Shown: positions 13,454-26,694, numbered from the stretch's first letter. The stretch: 64,000 bases of DNA from Fomitopsis serialis (GCF_022376445.1 NW_025955069.1:62001-126000), one strand, 5' to 3'. Made by a program: numbers and translations. The notes: generated from the sequence alone by a model not told the origin.

Positions 13454-13799
13454 GCTCGACGACGGCTGCCCGTGTGTATCGTAATTTTATTCTGCTGGTC
13501 CCGGTGGGTGCTGGCCCGTCCGCCCTGTACTCGATCGGCATTTCCAGCCTCTTTCGGCTATTTGTTGTACCTTCCACGTCTTGATCCGTGACGGTGGGCT
13601 CCCATGCAGCGTTGTAACATGATACTTACCCATGTACCGTACGAACACGCATACGTGATGCCAAGATCACTGTGAACGATGTATCATTTAACCCATATTT
13701 ATAGATGCATACATTGGTGTCTTGACCGGAACACGTCGATTTCGTATGAATTGCTCGAGAAATACACAAGGATTCGGCGGGGAGGGTTTGTGAGTTGAC
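13454..13799. other. Intergenic, convergent 3' ends
   Basis: About 350 bp between two convergent genes. It holds the expected 3' UTRs; nothing else was seen. Confidence 0.5.
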
Positions 13800-14462
13800 T
13801 CAAGGTGGCGCAGCCCTGCACACCTGAGGAATCTTGCTATTCAGATCATTGACCGCTGCAGTACGACCCGCTGCGGTGCCGAGGTTGTAGCGCGCAAAGG
13901 CGTCGATTGCCTGAGTCAACGTTTGACTCAAGGTTATGGGTGGGTTCTGATCCGGCCTTTCCCAGAGTACAAACCACTCGCTTCCTGGGTCGCATGAATT
14001 CGCTGGTGAGTACATATTTAACACGATCGTTATGATATTCACGTACGGCCATGTCCGACGGATGTTTGGAACCCACGCTGTTCCAAGACTTTCTGTTTCA
14101 GTTCGGTTCCTGCTCGACCAGTCTCGTTTGTTTGAATCCTAGCCACGAATCTTCGTCAGAATGACTGCCTGATAGCGCGATACCCCATAGAAAACTCACT
14201 CATAGTCGGGATTGTGAGTGACGTAGCGACCCGTCGGAGTCTCTCCCTCACCATCACCGAACTTCAAAAACCACTTGATGTCGTTGCCATCCTGACATCG
14301 ACAGTAGACTTTCAGCCTAGCATAATCAGACACGGATGAGTTACTTACATGATCTCTGGTCCCATTGGAGTTGATAACTGAAGGCGTCACCACCATGTAG
14401 CACTTCTGCGCTGGTGCTCGCACCGATGGACTACTGACAGCGGAGGGCGCAGGAACACTCAT
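13800..14462 (-). CDS. Small orphan protein gene
   Basis: I do not recognise this protein. From ATG at 14,462 the first exon runs about 88 codons to NPDYE at about 14,199, where a GTGAGT donor follows. It contains VYCRCQDGNDIKWFLKFGDG. A last exon ending at 13,800 contains SEWFVLWERPDQNPP and a helical stretch TLTQAIDAFARYNLGTAAG. The reading phase between these two pieces does not match by a single intron, so a middle exon between 13,995 and 14,195 is likely and was not resolved. Real coding is supported by low-degeneracy segments and by the resemblance of its EWFVLW segment to EWFIVV of the gene at 8,580-9,383. Confidence 0.4.
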
Positions 14463-15306
14463 AACGAGTCGATGCTAGAGCCAGATATTCAGAGTTGGGA
14501 GGGATATGAGCAGTGCAGCGTGGGCTCCCATCTAATATAAGCCTATTCAATAGCTGGACATCGGGAATGGAACCAATATCTAGTAATTGAATAGACTACG
14601 CCTCCGTGTCGCGGTACCCGATGTCACCGGTAAGTGTCCGTTCATTGTGTCGTAAGTGTCCTCTTGGACTTCCGGCGATATACAGGCCCGGCGCTCATGC
14701 TACCAGCGACACGCATATCTTCCGTGAAGGCGGAAGCTATCCTGAACTCCGGAGACGTGTTGTCCGGTGGGGACAAATCTGCCAGTGGGACAGCATTAGA
14801 TGCAGCAACTAATCTTGAATCTGAGCATTCCGAATGAACACTGGGCCAGACGGACTCACCAAGGTCATCGGTCAAACTTGGGCGCCGAGGAAATCACAAG
14901 GACTGGTATGACAATTCCTCGGGCTCGGACGAACGAGCTCAAAGTGGTGTGCCCACTCCAGCACTGTACCAAGTTGTTCTATTCAAGCAGTCACTTGTTC
15001 CGTACGGCTGCGCGTTTTACGTTCAGGTCTTGAGAATCTGTATCAAGTCGCAACTGTTGCATATTTCGAGAGCCTACCGAGCACTACATCTGTCGAAAGT
15101 AGTATGGCTTCCCTATATGCCTTCAAATGTGAAAGCGGTGATCAATCGATGAACAGCACAGACGACCTAGAGATGCTGTCATCTAACGCGGGTGCATAGC
15201 GACTGGCCGAGAGTCGTTGCCCGACCCTTGGCATATCCTAGACAATATACAGTTAATTGCGACAGTGGATGTGTTCAGAGCGCCCGAAGCAGACTGACAA
15301 CAAGCC
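14463..15306. other. Intergenic, no secure gene
   Basis: About 840 bp. A minus-strand ORF at 14,642-14,875 has a plausible composition but no splice or homology support. The rest is probably 3' UTR of the helicase and promoter of the small gene to the left. Confidence 0.4.
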
Positions 15307-18300
15307 CTAGTCTATGCCGGCAAACCGTACGTCTGCATTGGCTTCCAGCCATGCAGACCACGCCTTCAAGAACCGTCCACCGTGCTGGATGGTGGACGAG
15401 TCGCCCACCACACACTATACAATGCACTGTCAACGTGGGTCTGATGCCTCTGACAGTTGACGTACCAAGTGGCGCCTCGCCCGAGTCATCGCAACTGGGA
15501 ATGGCGGTCAAGTCAAGGAAACCTGTAACTTGTATTCCGCTCACCGTTGAGTCTTCGTTTATCCTTCAAGAAGCCTACTTCCCGCTGATATCGCATCAGT
15601 GTCACATGCACACAGTACGACACTGACACAGCCTACCTTCTCATTGCTTCGTACAAGGCTGATTATCACCGTCTCCTTCTCCCGGCCCTGCATCCCGTCT
15701 ACAGTCCCAATTTCGAGGTCAAGTCCATAAACGGGTCGTAACGTGGATGCCAAAAGGGCAACTTGAGCCTGGTACCTATTGTCCGCGTTGAATAAAACGC
15801 GCATGGTCGTCTCAAATGGCGCCTACGGGGTGATCACAGCGATTTGTGACGGTAGCACGCCTGCGCCAACCTAGATGTATCTCGATGCGTTGGAATAGCA
15901 CAACAGAGATGAGGGTGAGTACTTACCAATTCTTCGATATACTTCTTCACCACAGTCACTTCATTCTCGTTGCATTTACTCCCCTCATCTTCGTCACCCT
16001 CGACCCTCTCGTAATACTCGCACCCGCTGTGTCGAAAAACACTACGGGGGTGCCGAGCAATTCCCTCTCTTCGTCTTCGTCCGCTGCACTTGCATTCGGG
16101 AGATCTTTGAGGAGGTGAGATGCAACGGAGGGGTGGGACGTCAATTTGTTCTGGTACATCATTTTTGAAGGGAACGCCGCGATCTGGGCGTGCATGCTGC
16201 GATGGACTCAGCGATGTAACCTGCGATGGGCGGCCTCATAGGGGCGCAAAGACATACCGGTATTGCACGTTCAACAAGCGTTTGATGCCAGGTCCATACA
16301 TCTTCTCGAGTCGATCGAATAGAGTCGTCTCGAGCGATCGCGGCGGTCGGAGCTCATCTTCTTGAATACTCGCTGGCTCTGCTTATCTTCTGGGGGCTCT
16401 GCAGGTGCTTTGGCGTCGTCGATCTCGACATCACTTGCAGAGCTGGAGTCATCATTGCCATTCTCTGAGCCATTCGAATCCTTATGCTCATCCACGGGCG
16501 GTGGCTCCGATGGCTTGGGCGCATCTTTCTGCGGACTGCTTCGTTTCAGTTTCCGTTTTCCCTCTTTGGTGGAATTTTTCCTTGCGCTTCTTATCAGTTG
16601 AGAGAATAGTAGGGGGCAGCTGCATCGGATCTCCAGCGAGGATCAACTTCTTCGCCTTGAAGGCCGGTATCCAACAGACCTAACACTCTCGTTCAGCAAA
16701 GGATATTGGCAAGGAACTAATGCCTGTACCGCCTCCATGGCTTGGGTTGCTTCGTCTATGATGAGAACGTCGAACTGATGGTTTCGCAACTGCCACCCGC
16801 CGGCAGAATGGCACGTTGCAAGGACGACCTAGTCACTTGCGAATCAGGATGTCGGCTAGCCCACCAAACGAGACTACCGGACCTGTGATTCCCCGAGGAC
16901 ACTTTCGACAACACCGCCCTCGCGCCGTCGGTATCTACAAATAACGTTAGTCACGGAACGAGTCTGGGCGGTCCGATCGACAACTGCTGGATTGTTCACT
17001 CTTTGCGCAATGCCTTGACTTCTTCCCACATCTTCCTACGCTCGGCCCCCCTCGGGGCCTTGCCCTTCGCGCTTTTCCCTTTTCCAGAGAGTATAGCGAG
17101 GGTTTCCTCGAGCTCTCTTTTCGCGTCTTTTGCCAGCGCCGCCTGCGGACACGTCATGAACTGCGATTCACTGTCCGCGTCGTATCGCGCCGCACCTGGT
17201 CACTCCTGCTAGCCTTCATCTCGAGCGTCGCGTCAAGCACCCCTTCATGTGCCATCACGCGGGCGGGATGTCCTACCCGTGTCACTTTGAGCTTTGCACC
17301 ATTCGTAGGCGCAGGCAAAGCAAGTAGTCGCTCGAGAATGTTGTCCACGGAGAGGTTGGATGCGCCGCACACGAGCAGGCGGAGCGGCTTGGGGTTTGCC
17401 GGGGTCACGCTGGTCAATTGGCGAATGAGTTCGATGAGTGTATGTGTCTTTCCTGTGCCTGTGGCCGATGGCAGCTTCAGCTCAATTGTGCGCAAACACG
17501 CATGAAGATGTGACTACCTGGTGGGCCGTGAATGCAGGCTACTTCTCTGGATTCCATCGCGAACCTGATGGCGTCGCGTTGGCTCTGGTTTAGGCTGCCA
17601 TCGAAGAATGTGATGCTCTCGAGTTCTGAGGCTCTGAGGGCTGTGATATTCCCATAAGCACGCGCACTAGACCACTTAGTTCAGGGATTGGTCCGGTAGC
17701 CCCCTACACGAACTGTGAACAGCCGCGCAAAGTCATGACAGTCGAAGGCATACTGCTGCGTCGGGCAGGACCACTTTCTCGAGTTGATCTAATGCCTTGT
17801 CCATCCTGAATATGCACTCTGAGACCGGAACTGGTAGATCCATCAGCATCCTCACCTATCGTACGTCACGCTGTTCGCGAGTTTTAGAAGTCGACAACGG
17901 TCGGGGATGTCGAGTTCATCGTTGCCAGATTCAGAGGCATTCATCGCGACCACAATGCGCGTGTCTGACACCTAACGGGTTCAGCATCGAGTTCGTCAGG
18001 AAGAGAACAAGGGTTTACCTTGTACACAACGCCCTCGGTCGAGCGACGTGACTTATCAGCAGAATCCGCCTTCTTTCCCTTTGTCGTCGTCTTCTTGCGA
18101 GCTGAACCTTCAGCGACATTTCCTCTATCCTGGCCAGGTCACCTGGTCTACAGAGTGTCAGTCGTTCCTAGATCCTAGAGGCCACCTGAATATACCTGAG
18201 ACTGTGCGGAGGCAACAATGGAGTGGAATGATACGCCGTAGGTCTTTCTAGTTCCACTAGACTAATCCATGGTGGACCCCAATATGTAGTCAGCTCCGGG

Positions 18301-18517
18301 GTATATCCCGAACAGTAGAATCGTACGTCTTTCCTCCAAGTCCTATGTTGATGCTAGCTACTCCAAGGCCCCCAAGTGCTAGACCTTTCTGCTCGAGCAG
18401 CTTTGGTCCGCAATTCGAAAGCAGGAGGGCCGACCGCTCAACCTCTGCATCTCGTTCGCTGGAGAGCAGTACTCTCTGTCGGGTTATGAAGTCGCGCAAT
18501 TGTCGGTCGCTGGACAT
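15307..18517 (-). CDS. SF1 DNA/RNA helicase, Hcs1/IGHMBP2-like
   Basis: UPF1-like superfamily 1B helicase; members unwind DNA or RNA with 5'-3' polarity (yeast Hcs1/DNA helicase A, human IGHMBP2). ATG at 18,517 gives the family N-terminus ([21 protein letters not shown]). Motif I is [14 protein letters not shown] (about 17,455), motif II is [11 protein letters not shown] (about 16,765-16,735), and motif III is [12 protein letters not shown] (about 16,640-16,610). Motif V is [22 protein letters not shown] (about 15,700-15,640) and motif VI is [10 protein letters not shown] (about 15,505-15,475). The protein ends in the core-type sequence [19 protein letters not shown] with TAG at 15,307-15,309. 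There are many introns of about 50 nt. For example, the one between KDKRRLN and VAMTRARR joins in frame. No R3H or AN1 zinc-finger tail is present, as in the shorter fungal proteins. It is divergent from the biotin ligase gene. Confidence 0.9.
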
Positions 18518-18995
18518 ATGGTATAGAACGTGAAACAAGATGAGTTCTTTTGTAGGATATGATAGAATTACTAGTCACAGTGGCAAGAGCTTACTAGTAG
18601 TCGCGTTGAAACTCAAAGGGCGGCTCGCCGCTCAAAGAGTGCCACGATCTGATCGGGAGATTCAGATCTTACCCACCGCTCGGCGCCACGCCGTGCCGCG
18701 CTCTGACGGAAAACGAGAAACGGCTTCATTTTGCTCCTACACCACCACTGCAGCCATCGTAGGCCGCTAACGCATTCAGGGAAGGCAGGCGCGGCGATAC
18801 TCCTTGCTTACCTCAACGCTAATAGCAGGCTAAATCGTCGCTGTTGTGAGCATAATGAAACTCGGACTCTGCGATTCATGCTCATGTCACCATAATTCGG
18901 ATATTTGGCTGTGGTGATCTGGCTGCAATCTCGTGTCACAAGTTCGTCCGGCTGTCCAGTCTTCTCCTGCCGTCACGCAAGCTGTGTGCACAGGA
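18518..18995. promoter_or_regulatory. Shared divergent promoter region
   Basis: A 478-bp gap between the starts of the helicase (-) and biotin protein ligase (+). Both promoters must lie here. I saw no specific factor site I could name. Confidence 0.5.
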
Positions 18996-21129
18996 ATGAA
19001 CGTTCTTGTTTATTCAGGACCCGAGGTTGTAGCATCCTCGCTCTCCCATTGCATCACCTCTCTTCGAATTGCCCTCGGCCCAAACTACGCAGTACAGAGC
19101 GTCACCCGGAAGGCGTTGTCTACCCAGGCATGGCTGGGAAACTGCGCCCTGCTCGTTTTGCCCGCATGCAAGAGCACTCCCGTTGACTCTACGCTCAGTT
19201 CGACGATCGAACAGTATGTCCAGGACGGCGGCAGATTGTTGACAATCGGAGCGACCGTCAAAGTGCAGACGCACGGAGCGATCTCTCATATTGGATTGCA
19301 AGAGCGATTGTCCAAGATGACGCTGGCTGAGCAAAGCAAGGCCTTGCAATTCTCGGACAAGTCCTCCGACACCAAGATTTCCGTAGCATTCGAAGGAGGC
19401 TCTCTCAAGAACGCGCTACTCACGACGATATCGCTTGGTGGTTTTCACATTCATTGCCTGCCGTTCCTCGGAAGTTTTCAGGGTGTCGATAGCGCGGAGC
19501 CTAGCAAATTGGAACCTATAGCCCATGTCGTGGAAGACGGGGCGTGCACTGGCGTTGCCACAACAAAACTATCTCATGGGAAGGGTAGTGCGATATTCTG
19601 CGCCATCCTAATCGACCACCCGCTCACGGACGAACCTCTCTTGTCTCGGCTTACGGGTTCTCCTGCCTTGTTCTCCGATGATCAGCTCCAGAAAGCGGAA
19701 GCCCAGCGTCAGCAACTCCTCCGATCTATACTCCAGACGCTAGACCTCGTCTTACCCGAGAAGACATCTGAGTATCGCAGTCCGCTCCCACAGTTCCTGA
19801 CATCCTCCCCATCGAAGCCATGGATCGTAGATCGCGTTCTGCAGGCATTGTCCATCGAACCGGATTCGTTACCCCCGCACAAGCCGATCACACTGCAAGA
19901 CAGCAACGATACGTTTCACTATCAACTTGCTAGTGCCGGGTGGGAGGTGCTCAGTCGGGCCCGCGAGGACGCTGGACGGCGATCGGATCTTCATCCTGGA
20001 ATCCCAAACACGTTCTCATCTGCCGCAACGGCCTACTCCCTTCAGCAGAACAGACACCTCTGTTCGACACCAAGAAATTCTACGACGAGCTGGCGCGCGC
20101 GCGTCGCAAGGCTGGTTGCAAGGACAGCCAAGATGCGTGGGGAATGGGCGAAGCCTTGTTCTACGGAGAGGTTGTGACGAGCACGCAAACCATGATTGAC
20201 AAGTAGGTGCACCCCGGTAGCCTCGCGGGCCTCCCCGCTGATATGTCCCCAACATAGGAACACCCATCTGCTCTCGACTCTCCCCGCTCCCCTAGTCTCG
20301 CTCGCTTCGCATCAACTCGCCGGCCGCGGACGAGGCGCGAATGTCTGGCTGTCTCCCTCGGGATGCCTCCAGTTCTCCTTGCTTCTACGCGTCTCCCTCT
20401 CAGAGTTCCCCGCGAGCAAGCTCGTCTTTGTGCAATACCTGTTTGGGCTTGCCGTTGTCGAGGCATGCAGGGACGAGGGCGTTCTCGGCGAAGAAGGCAG
20501 GCGAGCGAGACTGAAGTGGCCGAATGACGTGTATGTGGTGACGAACACCGGGGAGAAAAGAAAGATCGGGGGCATACTCGTCAACACGAGCTTCTCGGGT
20601 GGGAAGGTGGAAATTGTGATCGGTATGAACAAGTACATGCATGGTTCACGTATTTCTGAACGATTCGTAGGCAGTGGGTTGAACGTCTTCAACCCTCCAC
20701 CAATCCAGTCTCTACTTCAACTCGTCCCGCCGCAATCGAGCGTCTCGCTGACCATGGAACGCACCGCCGCTATCATCCTCACCAAGTTTGAAGATCTTTG
20801 GGGAACGTTCCTGTACCACAAGGGGTCATTTGAGCCTTTCCTCGACCTGTACTATGATCGATGGCTGCACTCGTCAGTACTCTTTCACCTTGCCTCTTCA
20901 TGCACTGTTGAACCAAATGGCATCCACGCAGGGACCAACTCGTGGAGCTGACAACCGTCACACCACCTCAGATGGTCCGCATTGTCGGCATCACAAGCGA
21001 CCATGGTTTGCTGCGCACGATGCCCGAGAGGGACGGTTGGGCGGAGGAGGCAGCGGGACATACATCGATTTACAACCTGACGGAAATAGCTTCGATCTCA
21101 TGGCGGGCCTTATCAAAGCGAAGACATAG
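18996..21129 (+). CDS. BPL1: Biotin protein ligase (holocarboxylase synthetase)
   Basis: Attaches biotin through biotinyl-AMP to acetyl-CoA carboxylase, pyruvate carboxylase and other carboxylases. ATG at 18,996 opens the N-terminal glutamine-amidotransferase-like domain (MNVLVYSGPEV) typical of eukaryotic BPLs. The catalytic BPL/LplA domain follows: VVTSTQTM (about 20,180), the biotinyl-AMP loop GRGRGANVWLSP (about 20,330) and KWPNDVY (about 20,520). The C-terminal SH3-like subdomain ends DLQPDGNSFDLMAGLIKAKT at TAG 21,129. Short introns fall at about 20,202-20,258 and 20,870-20,930. Between DTFHYQLASAG and SSSWNPKHVLICRNG (about 19,925-19,995) the frame moves by one base with no room for an intron. 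This is most simply one missing base in the assembly. Confidence 0.92.
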
Positions 21130-21348
21130 CGTACTGTAATGGAAAGAACGGTGTGTAGCATACAAACATCGATAGCATCGAGACGAGACGAGATGAACTA
21201 CAGCATATCCGTGAGGGTGTCCTTACTTGTACAGAGAAGACCGCTTCAATACGGCAACAACAACGCATGGCTATAGAGTATACACAATTCCAGAGTAATA
21301 GTACACCTCCAGTAAGTTACAACTGTCCGTGAATCCACCCATAACCTG

Positions 21349-24300
21349 TTAGACCTCGGTCTCGACATCCGGCTGCTTCGCATGCATTTTCATGCGCTCT
21401 TTGACTGCATGTACGCCTTCCTCAACGTTGTCTTTCATCCACTGGGCAGTGCGCGCGGGCTTCGCCTGCATGACGCCACGGTGACCACGATGCAGCTCCT
21501 TTTCATGCTGTCGCCAATCCTTGAACCTCTCGATGGGACCCTTGCTCTCGGACTCGCCGTCTTGTTCGCTGGACTCCTCATCCCGTCGCTCAGCTTCCTC
21601 TGTGTGTTCCTCGGGGTGCTCGAGCGTCTGCTCCTCGGTCTCCGCTGCGTCGGAAGAGACGACCGTATTCGTGCCTTCCGTCCTGCTTTCATCACCAACG
21701 CCCGCCGACGATGTATCGCCTCCCGCCGCATTCACCGGACCACCGCTCATAGTCTTGTCATGTTCGGTGTTCCAGCAACGCGTCCATCGGCCCGACTCGT
21801 TCGTTACTCTCCTTCGGCTGATGATTCTCCGCCGTAGACTCGACGCCCATCTTCCCCACGTCGTCCCGCATCCCTCCGGCCTCCTGCCTATCATACTCAT
21901 CCCAGGCCTGGCGCTTCTTGGCACCCTCGCCTTTGAGTAGCTGGTGATGGAGACCAGAGATGCCCGGCTTGAAGCAAATGTCCAAGAAGACCGAACCGAT
22001 GCGTTCGATCTTCTCCCTGTCCGAATCCCAGTACGACAGATCGCCGTCAGGCGGGACGTAATTGAGCTTCAGTCGGGAGTAGTCTCCGTGCTTCGCCGCC
22101 ATAACGCGATCTCGACCGGCCCGTCTTCGTAATCCACGAGGTCACGGAGCCATAGTACGCCGAGGGCTTGCGCGCCGACGTCTTGAAACCGCTGGCGTCG
22201 CGGAAGAACCAGTAGAGCTGCCCCGTATCGCTGTCGACAACAAGTTGGAGGTGTCTTGTGGCTCCACACGTCTCATCGTCACGTTTCTCCGCTTGTTTTC
22301 GGACACCTTCTGTTCGGCGGGTATGGTAGTGACCTTCATACGCACCTCGCAGTCCGAGAAATTTCCCTGACTGCACGGCAATGTCGCGGATCTCGAGTGT
22401 CCCGTTTCGAAGCCAGAAGATTGGGTGGGAGCTTTGCTTCACAGGTCGGAAGAGCACTGAGATGCGGATGCGGCCATAACCGATACCCTGCTCGATAGAC
22501 CAGTAGCGGGTAACTTCAGACGCATTCACCAGAAGCTCAGAAAGCTGCGGCGAAGTGGACACATAAGGCATGGCGCAGAGCCCTCAGGTAAGTCCACGTA
22601 CCTTCAGAAAGACTACGCCGAGTACTGGATCATTCTCTCGCATCCGAGAGTCTTTGACGTTGACAGTGACGTGTGCCTTGCGCCAATCTCTGATGAACCT
22701 CTCTGTCCCGGCATTGAACATAGGCGAGCTGGTGATTGGCTTCACGCGGGTCTCGTACACCAGTTCGTCATTCAACGCTCTAGGAGCTCATCAGCGACTT
22801 CCAGAGCAGTATATGTCGCCTGACCCACATAGTGCAGTAACTGGATGGCAGATCTTCACCCTCTTCCCGCGCTTCGTCTGAATCGTCTTGACCCTTGGCC
22901 CCCATTCCCTCGCTCGACTTCTCGCCTCTCCGAACTGCCAAATATCTGGAGAACAAACATCGGTCAGATCCGCAAAGCCAATATCCAACTCTGTTCAACA
23001 CATACCGGATCTCATGCACCTGTACACTCAGAATTCCGCTGACCCACTCCTGATCAGGCGGCGTAGTCAAAACGTCCGCCTCCAAATCATCGAGCGCGAC
23101 CGCCCGGGCCTCCTTGAACTCTGGCTTCTGCCGGAGGTCGTCCGGGATGCCAGGGTCCACACCATCCGTGGATAGCGCAGCGTTGGGTAAGAGCTTGCCG
23201 TAGTACCCCACGGTGTACTCGACGTTTCCGGGGCGGTGGTGGGAATCAGGAGAGGAGAGAGTGGAGACGCGCCGGACGGGTTTCCCTCGTTGCCTGACCA
23301 GCTCGACAACATCGACTTCGTGGTAGCCGAGCATGTCGTCCTGCAAGTCACAACAGCATCCGCCATCAGCCTGAGAATCGTGAATACGGAGACGAACAAG
23401 GCCATACCAGGCTCATGCGATCGCTATCCCACAGCTGGAAGCTCAGCTTCTCCCTCAGCTTCACGGTGTTGACGTCCACAAGGATAATGGCCGTCTCCTC
23501 GAATACCGGGTTCAGGTCATTCATGATAATCCGCGTTGAGTACAGTGGTTTGCCAAGCCGCGAGAACGTAAGTGTGATGTATGGATCTACTGGACCGAGC
23601 AGGTTAGTGTGGCAGATCGCAAGGATGGAAGAGCCATTTCGAAACCCTCACCCGATGACCCGTTCGTATCCGCCTTTGCCAGGCCAGTCGCACGGTGAAT
23701 GTGGACTATCAACACACCAAGTGCCTCCGTGTCTGCGAAGTCAATACGTCGGCACAGTCAATACGACACCGATCGGGGCGGAGTATGCGTACCTTTCTTG
23801 ATGTCGTCTCCACTGATCAGCTTTTGGAGGTCGAGGGTCAGGCTCTTCGGCGCGACATATTCAGCCGCAGCGGTGTTGATCGCGCTCGAGATGAACCCGG
23901 AGATAAAGGGGATGTTCATCATGTTTGGAAGCCGCTCGTTCAGTGGCACGACCTTGATAGTGATATGGGGCAAACCGAGCAGGGTTATCATCGTTGTTTT
24001 GACACTGCAGAAGTCAAAAGCTCGTGAGGAGTAAGCAATCTCCGAAGTGGGTGAGGCGTACAATGGCGGGTTGGAGATCAGTTGGACACGCGCGCGCGCC
24101 GTCCCTATCGCTCCGGTCACTTCGACCCAGACAGCTGCAAGGCAAACGTTGAGTAAGACCGACCGCAGAACCTGAAAGTCGCACTGACGAAACTTGACAC
24201 CAAAGACTCCCGTTAAGCCGACGAAGAACTCCACCAGCAAGCTATCATTCCATCGTCAGTGGACTGCTGACATACATCACGTACAGAGACGTACTGTATA

Positions 24301-25470
24301 TTCTTCGCCTTGCTCTGCGCGGACTCCCCGCTTGGTTCCGCGCGGTATGCGAACCCTACCTCAAGGTTGACGTGGTCGCCGCCCAGAGCGTCCCGCTCCT
24401 CTGGCGACATGTCTGCGGAGTCCACCTCGAGCGACTCGGAGATCCCGTCACCGTCTTTGCTGCCGTCCGCGTCGGGCAAGGAGCGGATCGACGTCATGCG
24501 CGCCGCGTTCGAGCCGAGGCCCAAGTCGGCAATTCGAACAGAGTGCTATGGTGGCATATGAACATGGGGCATGGATCAGACGGCAAATGGACGTACAACA
24601 AATGACGGTGCACTAGACTGCATGATGTCTTCGACCATGTCCACGAGCGAGCTGAACCTGGATGTCACAATAGGCTCTACGTCAGCAACCATACTCGCCC
24701 CAGAGCACACACTTCACACCAATAGAGCCTATTGCAGGAGATGGGAGGAGGAACTGTGAAATGGAGGGCAGGATGACGTACATGTCAGGGTTAATGATAG
24801 GCCACACGCCCCTCAGCACCGAGTTGACCCATTCTACACTTTCTTTCGTCCGTTCCTCTGTTGCGACATTGCCATTGCGGTCTAGGTCGTCACCCGCGCG
24901 TAGACCGCGCACGCGCTCCGAATGCCATATACGGTTCTGGAAGTCGTTCTGAGACGCGTTCTTGACGCGGAAATGCATGCTGTACGCAAGGAAGATGGGA
25001 GGCAACAGTATGACGGGCCATAACCAGAGATATGAGCCAAACAGGAGAGCGACGAGCAGGGCGCATGTGTAACCTGCTGAAATGTATAGAATGGCGGTGG
25101 ATGTCGAGGACAGCATGACCTTGCGATGCATGTCAATGTCTACGCATGCCGACTAAGTTGCTGTACTCTTGAGCATGGATGAACACATACCTGGAGGCGG
25201 AAACACATGGCTCAACACATTCTCTCCGCCTTCCTCCTCCCACTCAGCCTCCATTTTCGGGTCCGCGTTCCGAATGGTCAGCTCCTCTCCAGTCGTCGGG
25301 TCTGTCGTTCGCATGGCGTGTCCCTTGACGAGCCTCTTCCCGGGGCTGTCTTGCACCTGTTTCGCTTTGGCCTCGGTGGCCTTCTCGGGATTCAAGAGCG
25401 AGGTGAGCTTCGTGGTGATCTTTGGCACAGGGTTCTTGCCCGAGTAGGGCTCCGCAAGCTTGTGCGACAT
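21349..25470 (-). CDS. mug190: Mug190-like membrane C2/SMP protein (tricalbin-type)
   Basis: Resembles S. pombe meiotically up-regulated 190 and tricalbins, ER-anchored tethers with a lipid-transfer SMP domain and C2 domains at ER-plasma membrane contacts. ATG at 25,470 starts a hydrophilic head. A hydrophobic hairpin (YTCALLVALLFGSYLWLWPVI, about 25,080-25,015) anchors it. The segment from ERTKESVEWVNSVLRGVWPIINPDMY (about 24,870-24,780) opens the SMP domain, which runs to MMNIPFISGFISSAINTAA (about 23,920-23,870). C2-like segments follow (about 23,600-22,050), then a charged, acidic C-terminal tail rich in Glu/Lys ending at 21,349. The gene is split by many short introns and is long for its family. 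The family call rests on domain order and on the anchor-SMP-C2 pattern. Confidence 0.82.
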
Positions 25471-25839
25471 CGTCGGCCCTCGCTGCTGTCGTCAATTCTA
25501 TCGGGGAAGTGTGAGGTCAGAATGTGAACAGGTCAAGAACGTCGTAAAGAGTCGTTGGAAAGCCGAGCGTGGTGTACTGGAGTCGTCGGCGCTGGAAGGG
25601 AAGACACTTATAGGAGTTCATGTGTATGGAGCGTGCACGAACGCGCATATCGGCAAGTCTGAGCTATGTCATAGGTGGAGTGGTCGCGACCGTGAAGAGA
25701 ATGGAGCAACGAGGGATGCTCCCCCATGTTATGGAGGGCCGTCTTCTAGAGCGCGCGTAGGACGTGGGGCATGAAATCTGAAGCAAGCGAAGAATACATA
25801 GAGTCAATGCACGACGGCTCACAGGAGCAATCCAACGGC

Positions 25840-25864
25840 AAGATTCACCGCGGCGGTGAATCTT
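25840..25864. repeat. 25-nt palindrome
   Basis: Two 12-nt arms (AAGATTCACCGC and its reverse complement) around a single G. It is followed by CG-rich DNA containing GCGCGACGCGCG. It sits about 370 bp upstream of the Mug190-like start and could be a dimeric factor site; that is inference. Confidence 0.7.
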
Positions 25865-26384
25865 CGCGCGACGCGCGTTGAGCGCTGAGCGCGAGCGCGC
25901 AAGGTGACTAGTGGCGATCAGGATCTGGCAGTCTCCCGCATGGCTCTATAAGGCAATGAAAGTAAGTTAGATGAGGTCCGTCGGACTCCGTTTGAATGGC
26001 TTTCACCACGTACACGACTTGTACACGACCTCACAGCTTTGCCAGCTGCGTGTGAGGATATTTTTTGGCTTATATTCCACTGTGATTGGACTACCACGAG
26101 AGCACGGCTCACCTGGCCGGCGAGTTCAGTGATGCTGTAGCTGTCTCAGTGGCAATCTAGCTCAGAGGGACGGGGCGAAGAGATGGAATCCGCTGTTTAG
26201 AGGGTCTTGTCCTCTTATATATACATCCTCGAGCTCTCAGCCACTTCAGAAGTAGCGGGGAATGAAACTTTGACAGAGGAGGAGGCAACGGCGGGTGGAA
26301 TGTATCCTACCCGAAGAGGAAGAGGATCGCATTTAGGGGATAGGCGCCCAGACGTGCAATGCGACGAGATGAGTTCCGATCCCC

Positions 26385-26423
26385 CCTCCTCCTCCTCCTC
26401 CTCCTCCTCCTCCTCCTCCTCCT
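26385..26423. repeat. (TCC)n microsatellite, 13 units
   Basis: An uninterrupted CCT/TCC run of 39 bp in intergenic DNA. Confidence 0.9.
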
Positions 26424-26694
26424 GTAGCCTGCCGTGGACAAGCGTAGCGTTAAATCCCTTACTATGGCCTTAATGTTGGCATGAGGATCCTGGGACAAAC
26501 ATGACCTTCACTCAGTAAGCACGGAAGGGCCCCGACAATAATAAGTATTGCAAAGGGCTTGAATATGATGCAGACCACGGTACACTGTCCCGAAGAACAC
26601 CCATAGCGGCAGTCAGAGATCTAGTACCTACTGACCAGAGCGATAAGCTTCAGTCAACCAAGCACGCATACGCGGGCACACCTTTCAACCAGTA

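Larger units (their letters stand above)
25471..26694. other. Intergenic with palindrome and TCC microsatellite
   Basis: About 1.2 kb between the Mug190-like start and the P450 stop. It contains a 25-nt palindrome at 25,840-25,864, a run of alternating CG-rich sequence just after it, and a triplet microsatellite at 26,385-26,423. No gene is supported. Confidence 0.5.

Noticed and set aside
15192..15626. Plus-strand ORF of 144 codons
   Set aside because: It lies opposite the last exons of the helicase, whose splice joins and motif VI are clear on the minus strand.
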